Positions 16,347-25,743 of a stretch of DNA of 64,000 nt are shown here, one piece after another (the first letter of the stretch is position 1; each line of letters starts with the position of its first letter). The DNA is from Paenibacillus sp. EZ-K15 (lineage in GTDB: Bacteria; Bacillota; Bacilli; Paenibacillales; Paenibacillaceae). The stretch is taken from positions 1 through 64,000 of the forward strand of contig NZ_PDHM01000019.1 in assembly GCF_002573715.1 (NCBI RefSeq). Reading direction: 5' to 3'. Made by a program: the position numbers and the translations under genes. The notes below the pieces were generated by a model. It had not been told where the DNA came from, searched no databases, and saw nothing but the letters and a program-made list of their open reading frames with translations.

Positions 16347-18956
16347 TTATGGATTAGGGACGATTTTATAAAGCTTGGATTCGGCCGCTTTTAGCGTCAC
16401 ATCCAGCGAAGAGCCAGACCCCGTCTGAGATTGGCCGCTCCATACATCCGTCACCGTATAGGACGCCGCCCCTTCCGCAGCGATACCGGCACGAACGAGA
16501 TCCACGGTACGCTGTGCCGCATTTTGCGTATAGTTAAACACGGCTACATAGTGGGTTCCCTGATCGTCCAGCACGAATACGTTCGCTGCTTGCGTGCCCG
16601 TGTTGCCTTCTACCGGCCGGAACGCCTTGCCCTTCATCGCAAGCCCGTTTACTTCCGGATTCGTCAGCAGCGTTTCCATGTACTGCCGTGCCGTCGCATC
16701 GGTTACGTCATCCGAATTCAGGAAGACCGTGCCGGAGATTGCGGCCGCATTGACGCGCGACTGCGCGCCTTCGATCGATCCGCCTTTGGTTAAGTGCATA
16801 TAGTCCGGATCGGTATAATGATAGATCGTTCCGTTCTGCCACCAGCCGTACGTCAGATTGTTCAATTGATATTCCGTGCTGCCGATACTTCCGTCGATAT
16901 CGCACGAGATACGGCGGCTGTGCGCATATTGGCTAGGGAACAGCGGCGCGATGGAAGCGCTGATGAACATGGAGCCGTCCAGCACTTCATTCAGGTAAGC
17001 CATCCCTTGATTGTAGGCCTGGACGCCGGTTTGAACGTTGGCGTCATCATGCTTGCCTTCCATTGCTCCGTGGCTCAGAAAATCGATTTTGATATATTCA
17101 AAGCCCTTGCTCTTGAACTTATTCATGTAATAATCGATCCGCTGTTTCACGCCTGGATGTGTCGGATCTACGGCGTAAGCGCCGTCCAGCGTCGGCAGCA
17201 CGTTTCCGTCCAAATCACGCAGCACGATATCGCCGTATTTATACTTGCCGTTCGTCCCTTCGACTTCCTGCTCCATATTGTTGCCCCAGTACACGAACGG
17301 CGAATAATAGATGCCGGCCTTCTGTCCATTGCTATGAATGAGCTGAACCAGATCCGTCAGCTGCTGATCCGTCATGTTATCCCAATAGGAATCGAGATTG
17401 ATGTAGATATTGCCTTCATTGTTGAAGGAATGGTTCTGAATATGGTCTTTAAAATAATTCGAGACCGAAACTGCCTTGTCAAAGCTTAAATCGCTGGCAT
17501 AAGCTCCCCAGCTGTTCCAGCCGACCGGAACGCCTTCAGGAATGTCTTCGCCAAAGGCTAACGGAGGCTGGATCGCTGCATTCACCTGGCCAAACTCCTC
17601 TAGCCCGGTCCGGTAGTCCTCGAAAAAGCCGACCATGATTTTCGGTGAAGCAATCTGCTTGCCCGTTACCTTTCCATGCGGGATCGTGTCCCACGTGGAG
17701 GTGGATGACGTAAATCCGCCATATACGCGCAGTTTGTTCAATTTGTCATTCGAGCCGCTCCAATAGATGCCGGTTTTCCACGTGTCATGCGTCACCGATC
17801 CGATAACGAGGCCGTTCCGGCTCGTATTATCATAGATAGCCGTAAGCTCCGAGCTGATATACAGACCATTGTTGAGGCCCGTATTCATCGACTTCGCCTG
17901 GTATCTGGACCAAGCATCATTATCGAACGGAACGACGAGAACCCGATTATCGTCATAGCTGCCGATGTCGATGCCGCCTCTTGCTTCCATCGCGATGGGT
18001 GCTATGTTCCCCGTAGTTATTGCGGAATGATGGGAAGCGACTGTTTCCGTAAGCAGATACGGCCCGTCTTCATAGACGTAATAGATCTGGCTGAGCGATG
18101 GCATTCCCACATCCTCATTCACGACCGTTACCTTGATGCCCTTGCCGGTTGCATCCTGGAATGGGACTACTTGATTTTTATAGAATTTATGATGTTTATA
18201 ATCTTTACTTGCAACCATTCGGTCGAGCTGGATCTCGCTGTATAACCCCTTGGCAACCGCTTTGCCGTTCCAATTGTATTGCGACAATCCGGTCGAGGTG
18301 TTGTACAGCAGCTCATACGTCGGATTGGATACCTTGAAGCCGTTGGCATATTCGGTTAAGGTGATGGAGCCATAGCTCGTGGCTTTCTTTTGCTTGCCCA
18401 AATCGCCGATGCTGCCATCTGGGCCTGATCCGTCATCGCCGGCTGAATCAAAGGTCAGCTCAATCTTGTCAAAATCGGGCGAGTATCCGCCTGCATCATC
18501 GAACAGAATCGTGTTGCTGCCCTGATTCAAGTAGATTTGAATCTGATAGGTGCCGATCGTGTTCCAATCCGCTGTTTTCGGAAAACTGAAATTCTCCTTC
18601 TCCGCTCCGTTCACGGAGATCGAAGCCGCGCGGGAATCCCCGGAGATGTAGAACATGTTCATATTGTATATACCGGCCTTATCGGCCTGAATCTCGTTGA
18701 ACGTCAGGGTGGAACCGCCGTACAGATTGCCGGCTTTTTGCCCGCCCGAACAGAAATCGCAATCGACCGCTCCTGCATTGCCGGTAAACGTGTTCTGAGA
18801 TGCCTCAGCCTCGTAGGAAAGGATGCCTCCGGCCGCCTGACTCGGCTGCTGCGGTTCTGCCGAAGCGAGGGAGCTTCCTAGCACAGACCCCCCTAACAGA
18901 ATCGATAAGAAGAGCATGAATGGCTTTTGGAAGAATTTGAACGGATGAATACTCAC
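16347..18956 (-). CDS. Secreted clan GH-D glycosidase (alpha-galactosidase-like) with N-terminal carbohydrate-binding module
   Basis: An 869-residue exported hydrolase. Signal peptide 1-33 (cleavage after LASA); a CBM6/CBM35-like module about 45-170 (ILSYEAEASQ... DFDKIELTF); a Gly/Asp linker; then a beta-domain and a (beta/alpha)8 domain related to GH27/GH36. Key segments: GWNSWGAY (479), INLDSYWD (519), YIKIDFLSHG with the likely nucleophile D625, and SRRISCDIDG with the likely acid/base D686. The exact substrate cannot be read from sequence; alpha-galactosides are most likely, but GH27 also holds isomaltodextranases and beta-L-arabinopyranosidases. GTG start behind AGGAGGAGAGG. It starts 16 nt after the stop of a cytoplasmic paralogue, so the two form an operon. 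Confidence 0.85.
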   Translation of the reverse strand: MSIHPFKFFQKPFMLFLSILLGGSVLGSSLASAEPQQPSQAAGGILSYEAEASQNTFTGNAGAVDCDFCSGGQKAGNLYGGSTLTFNEIQADKAGIYNMNMFYISGDSRAASISVNGAEKENFSFPKTADWNTIGTYQIQIYLNQGSNTILFDDAGGYSPDFDKIELTFDSAGDDGSGPDGSIGDLGKQKKATSYGSITLTEYANGFKVSNPTYELLYNTSTGLSQYNWNGKAVAKGLYSEIQLDRMVASKDYKHHKFYKNQVVPFQDATGKGIKVTVVNEDVGMPSLSQIYYVYEDGPYLLTETVASHHSAITTGNIAPIAMEARGGIDIGSYDDNRVLVVPFDNDAWSRYQAKSMNTGLNNGLYISSELTAIYDNTSRNGLVIGSVTHDTWKTGIYWSGSNDKLNKLRVYGGFTSSTSTWDTIPHGKVTGKQIASPKIMVGFFEDYRTGLEEFGQVNAAIQPPLAFGEDIPEGVPVGWNSWGAYASDLSFDKAVSVSNYFKDHIQNHSFNNEGNIYINLDSYWDNMTDQQLTDLVQLIHSNGQKAGIYYSPFVYWGNNMEQEVEGTNGKYKYGDIVLRDLDGNVLPTLDGAYAVDPTHPGVKQRIDYYMNKFKSKGFEYIKIDFLSHGAMEGKHDDANVQTGVQAYNQGMAYLNEVLDGSMFISASIAPLFPSQYAHSRRISCDIDGSIGSTEYQLNNLTYGWWQNGTIYHYTDPDYMHLTKGGSIEGAQSRVNAAAISGTVFLNSDDVTDATARQYMETLLTNPEVNGLAMKGKAFRPVEGNTGTQAANVFVLDDQGTHYVAVFNYTQNAAQRTVDLVRAGIAAEGAASYTVTDVWSGQSQTGSGSSLDVTLKAAESKLYKIVPNP

Positions 18957-18972
18957 TGAACCTCTCCTCCTT

Positions 18973-21033
18973 CTATTGATTTCGGCTTAATTTCAGGATT
19001 TTCGATTCGGCTGGCGCCAGCTCGACCACAAGTGTACCCTCCGCTTGACCTGCCGTTCCTTCCCACACATCCAGGACCGTGTAGGAAGCGTGCGCCTCGA
19101 GGCCGCAGCGTTCCAAGGAAACCCCCTTCTGCTCGGACTCGGCTCCGTCAAAGTTAAATACGGCAATATACGTTGTTCCCGGTTCGCTTGGATGTGTCAG
19201 TACAAACGTATCCGCAGCCTGTTTCCCGAGATTCCCCTCTACAGGCACAAAGGTTCTGCCCAGTCTCGCAATCTCGATGATCGCCTCATTTCCCAGCCAG
19301 GTCTTGGCGCGCCATGCCGCTTCCTCATGCCGGAAGTCATCGCCCAGCAGCAGCACTGTTCCCGAGATCACGGACGCGGTCAGACGGCTTCGCCCTTCAT
19401 GGCGGGTCGTCGAATCCTGGTTGAAGCTTTTATAGATCACGGCATGGTCCGGATCGTTAAAACGGTACAGCGTATCGTTCATCCACCACCCGTGTGTCAG
19501 CGAGTTCAGCAAATATTCCGTATCCTTGATCGTTCCGAACACATCGCAGGAAATTCTGCGGCTGTGCGCATAGGAATAAGGAAACAGCGGGGCAATCGAC
19601 AGGTTGATGAAGAACGGTCTGCCGATCCGCTCCGGGGAGAGTTTATCCGTCAGATACGACAGGCCGTAATTATATGCAGCGATCCCTGTCGTAATATTCG
19701 GATTGTAATGCTTGCCCTCAAGAGCCCCGTGAGCCATGAAGTCCAGCTTGATATACTCAAATCCTTCGGAGACGAATTTATCCATGAACCAATCGATACG
19801 CGCCAGGTTCCCGGGATGCGTAGGATCAATCGCAAGTCCGCCGTCAACATCCGGCAAAATCTCGCCATCCTGGTCGCGAAGCAGGATATCGCCATAGGTA
19901 TACTTCCCATCGGTACCCTCAACGGGGTTACCGAACCCAGCCGGACTTCCCCAGAACGCAAACGGCGTCCAGTATGTACCGGGTTTGTGCCCGTTCTCGC
20001 GGACCCTTTTCAAGGCATCCTCCATCTCGGCAGGCGTCAGGCGATCCCAGAACGCATCGAAATTAATGTACAGGGTATCCTCGTTATGAAAGCCCTGCGG
20101 CTGAACCTCCCGCTTCAGAAAATCGCTCGTCGCCACATAGAGGTCGTGATCCAGCGTGCTCATGGCGGCCGACCAGCTGTTCCATCCGATCGGGACGCCG
20201 CCTTCCCAGCTCAGAGCAGGCGCTATCTTCGCATTCGCTTCCCCATACGCTTCGAGTCCCGTCCGGTAATCGTCGTAATCCCCTACCATAACCAGTGGAG
20301 ATTCGACGCGCATTCCTCTTACGTAGCCATGCGGCTGGGAATCTCGGGTCATGATGTCGGCCGCGCCAGCGTACAGTTCCAGTTCATCCAGCTTGCCTGC
20401 GGTTTCCCCTTTCACGCGAATGCCGGTCTTCCATACGTCATGACTGATCGATCCCAGAATCAATCCATTGCGGCTATCCGGCTGGAACAAGGCCGTCACT
20501 TCGTAGCTTTCCGTCTCCAGAGGGGCCGTCTCCGTCAGGTAGCGCACCCATTTGTCATTGTCATACGGCACGCGCAGCACATGCAGCGCTTCTCCCGAAA
20601 CCGTCTCGCTCCCGCTCGATACGCTATCGGTTTTCACCACCGCGATGCGGTTTACCTTTAAGTCCTCTTGACCGACTATGACGACCCGTGTGATGAAAGA
20701 TGAAGTTCCCTCATAGACGTAAAAATGCTGTTCCATGCCTGGTAGCAGATCGGATTCATGCTTTATCACGGCATGGATTCCTGTACCGAACGAATCTTGG
20801 ATCTTCTCCGGCTGGCCTATCATATAGTGGCGGTCATAATTCCCCGTGTGGTATTCCCGGCCCTGCCATCGAAAGCCGCTTCGTACTTCTTGCAGAGCGA
20901 ACCCCCTGCTGCCTGCGTAGGCGTAACCGCCTTTTTCCAAATCCACCTCAATGGCCACCAGACCATTCGCCAAGCGAATGTGAGTTTCGGCATTCACCCC
21001 CACGTTCACCGCCGTATCGCTGCTTCCTAACAT
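18973..21033 (-). CDS. Cytoplasmic clan GH-D glycosidase, paralogue of the secreted enzyme
   Basis: A 686-residue hydrolase closely matching the catalytic part of the 869-residue neighbour but without signal peptide or binding module. Shared segments include IGWNSWSAAMS, LYINFDAFWD, VEGTDGKYTYGDILLRD, YIKLDFMAHG (likely nucleophile) and SRRISCDVFG (likely acid/base). The pair may split the work: the secreted enzyme releases oligosaccharides and this one finishes them inside. ATG 21033 is chosen because AAGGAGG lies 10 nt upstream; an ATG 27 nt earlier would place that site inside the gene. First gene of the operon, behind a cre-like element. Confidence 0.87.
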   Translation of the reverse strand: MLGSSDTAVNVGVNAETHIRLANGLVAIEVDLEKGGYAYAGSRGFALQEVRSGFRWQGREYHTGNYDRHYMIGQPEKIQDSFGTGIHAVIKHESDLLPGMEQHFYVYEGTSSFITRVVIVGQEDLKVNRIAVVKTDSVSSGSETVSGEALHVLRVPYDNDKWVRYLTETAPLETESYEVTALFQPDSRNGLILGSISHDVWKTGIRVKGETAGKLDELELYAGAADIMTRDSQPHGYVRGMRVESPLVMVGDYDDYRTGLEAYGEANAKIAPALSWEGGVPIGWNSWSAAMSTLDHDLYVATSDFLKREVQPQGFHNEDTLYINFDAFWDRLTPAEMEDALKRVRENGHKPGTYWTPFAFWGSPAGFGNPVEGTDGKYTYGDILLRDQDGEILPDVDGGLAIDPTHPGNLARIDWFMDKFVSEGFEYIKLDFMAHGALEGKHYNPNITTGIAAYNYGLSYLTDKLSPERIGRPFFINLSIAPLFPYSYAHSRRISCDVFGTIKDTEYLLNSLTHGWWMNDTLYRFNDPDHAVIYKSFNQDSTTRHEGRSRLTASVISGTVLLLGDDFRHEEAAWRAKTWLGNEAIIEIARLGRTFVPVEGNLGKQAADTFVLTHPSEPGTTYIAVFNFDGAESEQKGVSLERCGLEAHASYTVLDVWEGTAGQAEGTLVVELAPAESKILKLSRNQ

Positions 21034-21113
21034 CTGTGGATTGCCTCCTTCTGCGTGCATCTGTGCTGCATTCAGGCCGTTATAGCATTAAGCGCCTTTT
21101 ACAGCTTGCTACC

Positions 21114-21140
21114 ATTATAGAAGTGTGGGTAAAGCGCTTT
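21114..21140 (-). promoter_or_regulatory. Candidate promoter -10 with overlapping cre-like site
   Basis: On the minus strand a TATAAT (21119-21114) is preceded by AGAAAGCGCTTTAC, whose AAAGCGCTTT core (21131-21140) is palindromic and resembles a CcpA cre site. It lies where the -35 and spacer would be, suggesting catabolite repression of the GH-D operon. A related GGCGCTTAA occurs further downstream. No good -35 box is visible. Confidence 0.45.
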
Positions 21141-21246
21141 CTATACAACGATCTTCCGATCCATATCGGGATGTAACGCATCTGGAGCGACCCATTTGTT
21201 AAAATGCAATATGGCCTCATTTCGGTATGAAATCACCTAATTAAAA

Positions 21247-21283
21247 AGGTTACCCGAGGACAAACGAATCGCCCGGATAACCT
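21247..21283 (-). terminator. Terminator of the former VOC gene
   Basis: On the minus strand AGGTTATCCG pairs with CGGGTAACCT (one mismatch), followed by TTTTTAATT. It lies 34 nt past the stop of the VOC remnant, so the terminator has outlived the gene. Confidence 0.55.
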
Positions 21284-21317
21284 CCGTAAATACATAAGCT
21301 ATATTGAAATAAAGCAC

Positions 21318-21955
21318 CTACTCGCGAGCCATGATGAAACACTTGATACCATCAGGACCCGTGATACTGGCAAATCGGCCAATCCCAGGCTTATCCTGAG
21401 TCTCAATGATGGAATACGCACCAAGCCTCCGAGCATTGATTAAACTTCGTTCACAGTCTTGAATGGTGTAATAAACATTCCATTCAGACCAAGCTGCTCC
21501 ATTATCGGAAACAACCATACTCAGGCCGCATTCATATTGACTACGATTCTGAAACACAATCGTTGCATCCTCATTTCGATTTTCAAGTTTCCAATCGACA
21601 GCTTCGAATAGAATTCTCCCGGTACTACTGCATTAGTTGATGTAAGTACCAGCCAGCACGGCAGCCCTTCTGTTGTCATATCCGATATCTCGTTATGGGC
21701 ATCCTTAGTGATTGCATAGTGATCACGGCGCCCATTGGATCCTGAATGGTAGATAAACGCAAATTCATGACGTCAAAAGGTTCTCCAATAATTCATCTGA
21801 TATCAGTCGGTGGCGGGGTCTTAGTCGCTAAAGCCGCCAGTATAGCAAGCATGTCGACTTCTAATTTCCACTGTCGGACCGGCGATTTCGCGATCTGGTC
21901 TACCAGATTGCGCTCCAGCAACTCATGACTTCATTTTTGCTAAAGAGCAGAACCA
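21318..21955 (-). pseudogene. Decayed two-domain VOC (glyoxalase/bleomycin-resistance) gene
   Basis: Only the last 79 codons (from 21557) remain as one open frame, ending in RFASITGPDGIKCFIMARE. Upstream, matching VOC sequence continues in other frames: DWKLENRNEDATIVFQNR, then after a frameshift MTTEGLPCWLVLTSTN and GEFYSKL, and after another, PFDVMNLRLSTIQDPMGAVIT, the DP-GA motif that closes the first VOC domain. At least three frame changes and a stop in the N-terminal part rule out an intact product. Members of this family bind metal and are often antibiotic- or aldehyde-detoxifying. Confidence 0.7.
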
Positions 21956-22102
21956 GAAGAATCAAACATTTGTTTTATGTCAACTGCAGGATTGGATCTC
22001 TAATTTACCTAGTTACATCAAGGGTTCGTTTAATTGTTTAAATAGCGAAAGTTGAGATGAAGTTAAATAAGGTCTGACCAACTAAAGGACTCAATGCACG
22101 GA

Positions 22103-23113
22103 TCACTCCAGCACCCCAATAGTTTCCCATTTAAAGGAAATTTCTGAACGGATACCTGCTTCATCAGCTAGATCTATCAACGCTTGTTGCAAATCCTCTT
22201 TGTTTACGTAAACATAGGGACTCTTCCAACTGGATTCCAACTGCAATGAACGAATCTGATTCGGCTTGATTTTCGGGAAATTATAGACCCATTGTTGAAG
22301 ATCAGATTCAGGAATATCAGACTTCACATTTTCACCGATAATGTCCAATATGTTTCCCCATTGGGAAATCCCTTGAAAATCCCCCAATTTCTCAATGATC
22401 TGCTTGATCACTTGCTGCTGTCGATCGTTACGTGCGAAATCGGAGGACTCCCGAGTCCCTTGATTTGATTTACGATACCTGACATAGTCGAGCACTTGTT
22501 GACCATTAAGAGTCTGCAAGCCCTTTTTTAAATCGATATGCGTTCCGTCTGCGGAATCGTTATATTTCATATCCATGTCGACATCGATTTGCAGTCCGCC
22601 AAGTGCGTCCACGGTCTGCCGTAAGGCATCAAAATTCAACACGACCATATGATCAATCGGAAAACCTAGCAAATCAGAGAAAAAACGTTTTGTATTAGGA
22701 ATAGCCTCTGACTTATCCTTTATATAGTAATAAGCATAATAATAATTGGATTTATGAGCAGGCAACGATTTAGGTTTTAGCAGCAAATCACGCGGCAGGG
22801 ACAACAAACTAGCAGATTGGGTTTGTGGGTTGAAACTGACAAGCATAAGAACATCTGTATTCATCACCCCACCACCACCATCCCGACTATCTACACCCGC
22901 CAAAAGAAATGTCATAGGTTGAATCGATTCCTTCTTTACATAATCAATCGGATCGCCAGCCAGCTTTGGAGCTGCCACACGTTGAATCGCAGCATCCGCC
23001 TTATAATATATATACCCCGCATAGATTCCAACTCCAAGTATCAGGGCGCTTATAACAAGGTAAATGCTCATCATAACTTTACGAATTGCTTTTCTCTTAG
23101 GTTTGATAGACAT
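22103..23113 (-). CDS. LytR-CpsA-Psr (LCP) family cell-wall glycopolymer ligase
   Basis: A 336-residue membrane-anchored protein that in this family transfers teichoic-acid-type polymers from undecaprenyl carriers to peptidoglycan. One N-terminal TM segment (about 16-38) is followed by an extracellular LCP domain: TFLLAGVDSRDG (start of the domain), NTDVLMLVSFNP, SLLSLPRDLLL, ALGGLQIDVDMDMKY, GLQTLNGQQVLDYVRYRK and DFARNDRQQQVI with the conserved Asp/Arg residues that bind the pyrophosphate head. ATG 23113 is used because GGAGG lies 5 nt upstream; an upstream in-frame GTG overlaps that site. Last gene of the envelope operon, 28 nt after the PAP2 gene. Confidence 0.92.
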   Translation of the reverse strand: MSIKPKRKAIRKVMMSIYLVISALILGVGIYAGYIYYKADAAIQRVAAPKLAGDPIDYVKKESIQPMTFLLAGVDSRDGGGGVMNTDVLMLVSFNPQTQSASLLSLPRDLLLKPKSLPAHKSNYYYAYYYIKDKSEAIPNTKRFFSDLLGFPIDHMVVLNFDALRQTVDALGGLQIDVDMDMKYNDSADGTHIDLKKGLQTLNGQQVLDYVRYRKSNQGTRESSDFARNDRQQQVIKQIIEKLGDFQGISQWGNILDIIGENVKSDIPESDLQQWVYNFPKIKPNQIRSLQLESSWKSPYVYVNKEDLQQALIDLADEAGIRSEISFKWETIGVLE

Positions 23114-23141
23114 AATTTCCTCCACTCAATTCTAATAATAT

Positions 23142-23756
23142 TCAATTTTTGAGTTTAGAAGCTTTTTTATAACTTTTCCAAATATTTTTCTCAATTTTTT
23201 CATAAAGATTGATGCCAGCGTTCAAACATTTTTGAGCTACAGACCATCGATGAACCATTTGATAAATCATAAATGCACTAATTACACCAATGAATGCTCC
23301 CGTGATGACATCGGAAGGATAATGAACACCATTCCAAATTCGGGAGAACGAAATCAAACCTGCCAATACAAGCCAAATTACGCCATCTTTCTTACGAAAC
23401 AACCATATACCTGTTGCGATTACAAAAGCCCCAATCGAATGATTACTTGGAAATGAAGCGTTAGCGGAATGTTCAATTAATTGGTTAACCGTATGATGGA
23501 CAAAAGGCCTATCCCTATAAAAAAAGTGAGAAAGTATACTGCCAACACTAAATCCAACACAAGCTGACAAGAGAGTTGTTATCACCATTTGCCTGTTCTT
23601 ATGGATGCGAGTAAACCAATAAACAATAATCCCTAGGTAAAAGAGGTATTCCGCTTTTTCTGATAAAAAACGCATAAATGGATTTAATGCAGAGAATGTT
23701 ACTGCCATTTGATTGATGAATTGAAATACGAGATCATCCGTTTGAGAAATGCCCAA
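23142..23756 (-). CDS. PAP2-family membrane phosphatase (BcrC-like)
   Basis: A 204-residue polytopic protein of the PAP2 superfamily. It is likely an undecaprenyl-pyrophosphate phosphatase, which recycles the lipid carrier of wall synthesis and is linked to bacitracin tolerance. Visible signature parts: FFYRDRPF, ASFPSNHS, and SRIWNGVHYPSDV with the catalytic His. About five TM segments. The start is TTG with a modest AGCAGGT upstream. It lies 47 nt after the RodA-type gene and just before the LCP gene, all on one strand, which fits a wall-assembly role. Confidence 0.88.
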   Translation of the reverse strand: MGISQTDDLVFQFINQMAVTFSALNPFMRFLSEKAEYLFYLGIIVYWFTRIHKNRQMVITTLLSACVGFSVGSILSHFFYRDRPFVHHTVNQLIEHSANASFPSNHSIGAFVIATGIWLFRKKDGVIWLVLAGLISFSRIWNGVHYPSDVITGAFIGVISAFMIYQMVHRWSVAQKCLNAGINLYEKIEKNIWKSYKKASKLKN

Positions 23757-23803
23757 TTTCTTAACCTGCTTTCTATTTCTGTAATAATAAGGTTGTCTTT
23801 AGT

Positions 23804-24928
23804 TCATTCTATATAGATATCGTTTTTATGAAATTTGACACTTAACACCAAACCAATTGCAATCATATTACTAAGTAGTGAGCTGCCTCCATAACTTATG
23901 AACGGTAAGGAAATACCCGTCAGGGGTACCAAACCGATATGCATGCCTATATTAACGAAAATTTGAAAGACTAACATTCCTATAAGCCCGGTAACAAGAT
24001 ATGCCCCTGCAAGTTCTCTACTATCTTTGACGATATGAACCATACGATATATGAGAAGGAAATATAACAGTAACAGCACCGCAGAACCCAAAAAACCATA
24101 TTCCTCGCCTATGACCACATAGATCGAATCGGAATACGCATAAGGAACAAACCCTCTACGCAAAAAAGATACGTCACTTCCAGTCAATCCTCCCAAAGCT
24201 ATCGCATATTGTGCGTTTTTAACATGCCATGATTTATCGGGATCGCTGGCTGGGTCAAGAAAAGTCTGAATTCTTGACATTTGATGAGGCTCTACCATCT
24301 TGGATAACAATTCGAAATTGGCATAATATAGCCATAATATTATGCCTACCGTAATGATCATAATACTGATGAACAGAATCATATATAATGAACGGATGTT
24401 ACCCATCCACAGCATACTAAGCAGTGCACCCACAAAAACTAGAGAAGTGCCTAAATCGGGCTGCTGCATGATTAAGATGATAGGAATCATAAAAATGATA
24501 CAAATCGGTAATATATCTTGAACAATACGAAGCTGAGCTCCCTCTCGCTTGCCTAATAAATGAGCAATCAGAAGCACTGTAAATAATTTAGCTAATTCAG
24601 AAGGTTGAAGCTGAAAACTTCCAATACTTAGCCAACGAACAGCACCGTTAATGTTCTCTCCGGTAAACTTGACAAGAACCAGCATCCCTATGCCAATTAC
24701 ATAGAGAACGTAGGATAGCTTACCAAACAGAACTCTATAATCTAACAATGCGAGAGCCAGCATAGGAATGCAGAATGCACCGAATAGATATAAATAACTA
24801 ATGTGAAGGCCTTCTAAATTCGTATCCACTGTGGCTCCATAAATAGCAATCGTACCAATGGCAACAAGACACAATATAATGAACAGCATGGTTTTATCCA
24901 GTTTTGAAATTATGTGGGTGATAAACAT
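23804..24928 (-). CDS. SEDS-family protein (FtsW/RodA/SpoVE type)
   Basis: A 374-residue integral membrane protein with about ten TM helices, of the family of peptidoglycan glycosyltransferases that polymerise lipid II. Typical segments: INGAVRWLSIGSFQLQPSELAK, QQPDLGTSLVF, YQ-less loop with RIQTFLDPASDPDKSWH, YSDSIYVVIGEEYGFLGS and LPLTGISLPFISYGGSSLL in slightly variant form (VPLTGISLPFISYGG). The retained catalytic-loop pattern argues for an active enzyme. RodA is the closest guess, since no division cluster is near. It is probably a dedicated extra copy within a regulated envelope operon. Confidence 0.92.
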   Translation of the reverse strand: MFITHIISKLDKTMLFIILCLVAIGTIAIYGATVDTNLEGLHISYLYLFGAFCIPMLALALLDYRVLFGKLSYVLYVIGIGMLVLVKFTGENINGAVRWLSIGSFQLQPSELAKLFTVLLIAHLLGKREGAQLRIVQDILPICIIFMIPIILIMQQPDLGTSLVFVGALLSMLWMGNIRSLYMILFISIMIITVGIILWLYYANFELLSKMVEPHQMSRIQTFLDPASDPDKSWHVKNAQYAIALGGLTGSDVSFLRRGFVPYAYSDSIYVVIGEEYGFLGSAVLLLLYFLLIYRMVHIVKDSRELAGAYLVTGLIGMLVFQIFVNIGMHIGLVPLTGISLPFISYGGSSLLSNMIAIGLVLSVKFHKNDIYIE

Positions 24929-25143
24929 GATGGCTACCTCTATTTTGTTGAATTTCTGTAGGAATCCCCCTAAAAATGAACATCACAAATAATCCGATGA
25001 GCAGACATACGTCTTTTTTCATGACGTATTGCCACGGACTATTGTGTTTTATGATGGCCATCGGAGACAATCAGGTCGGCCCTTATTTTACCGTTCAAAT
25101 CATAGGACACCTCCCTCTTGTTAGCTACAATCCTTGGGAAGGA

Positions 25144-25677
25144 TTACTCAAGATCGAACTTACCGTGATACTCCTTCTTGGATAACAGCTTCAATTTATC
25201 TTCACTCAAGCCATAAATGTCCAGACCATTTCCTGCAGCCCCTAACGACCAGCCAAGCACGAGCTCGGATCGACCGTCCTGATCGATATCTGGAAATCCA
25301 GCATACTCCAAGCCGTAACCAAAGCCCTTGACTTCCGATACGATTCGCCACTCCTCATTATCTTGCTTAAATAGCGCCGCTTTCAGCATTTTACCTGTTG
25401 CTTTATTCTCTTCATATACAACGACAGCTTCATCGATACCGTCCCCGTCCATATCTCCGAACGAGATGTCATTACCGTTTTTCCCCTGCGTGGGAACTAA
25501 CAATTGAACCTCGTCAGGTAGTAATTTGATAAGTTCATGGTTGATTTTATCTCGCTGAATACTTGCTTCTGATAATGGAGGCTTAATCATATCTACTGGT
25601 GTTGCGGGAATCCCACATGCTCCGAGCAACAATAACGTAGTCGATATGAAACCTATTCTAATGAGTTTATTGAGCAT
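25144..25677 (-). CDS. Lipoprotein with FG-GAP/VCBS-like calcium-binding repeats
   Basis: A 177-residue lipoprotein. Signal peptide with lipobox LLGAC, then a short helical region and two DxDxDG repeats typical of FG-GAP/VCBS beta-propeller units: FGDMDGDGIDEAVVVY and FPDIDQDGRSELVLGW. Such repeats bind calcium and mediate surface contacts; the role here is unknown. ATG 25677 follows GAGGAG at some distance; an upstream in-frame TTG is less likely since the site would be inside the gene. It lies between the kinase gene and the RodA-type gene, suggesting it senses or stabilises the envelope for that system. Confidence 0.8.
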   Translation of the reverse strand: MLNKLIRIGFISTTLLLLGACGIPATPVDMIKPPLSEASIQRDKINHELIKLLPDEVQLLVPTQGKNGNDISFGDMDGDGIDEAVVVYEENKATGKMLKAALFKQDNEEWRIVSEVKGFGYGLEYAGFPDIDQDGRSELVLGWSLGAAGNGLDIYGLSEDKLKLLSKKEYHGKFDLE

Positions 25678-25743
25678 TCTGATTACCAGCTCCTCGATTG
25701 TCAAGGTTATTTACTATTCTATCTTTGAAAGGGAACGAAGTGG

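Noticed and set aside
19045..20661. Plus-strand frame of 538 codons opposite the cytoplasmic GH-D gene
   Set aside because: Composition is typical of an antisense shadow, and the minus-strand gene has catalytic motifs.
24929..25143. Possible leader peptide (MKKDVCLLIGLFVMFIF...) overlapping the start of the RodA-type gene
   Set aside because: No ribosome site and a 42-residue frame only; the hydrophobic start may be chance in AT-rich sequence.
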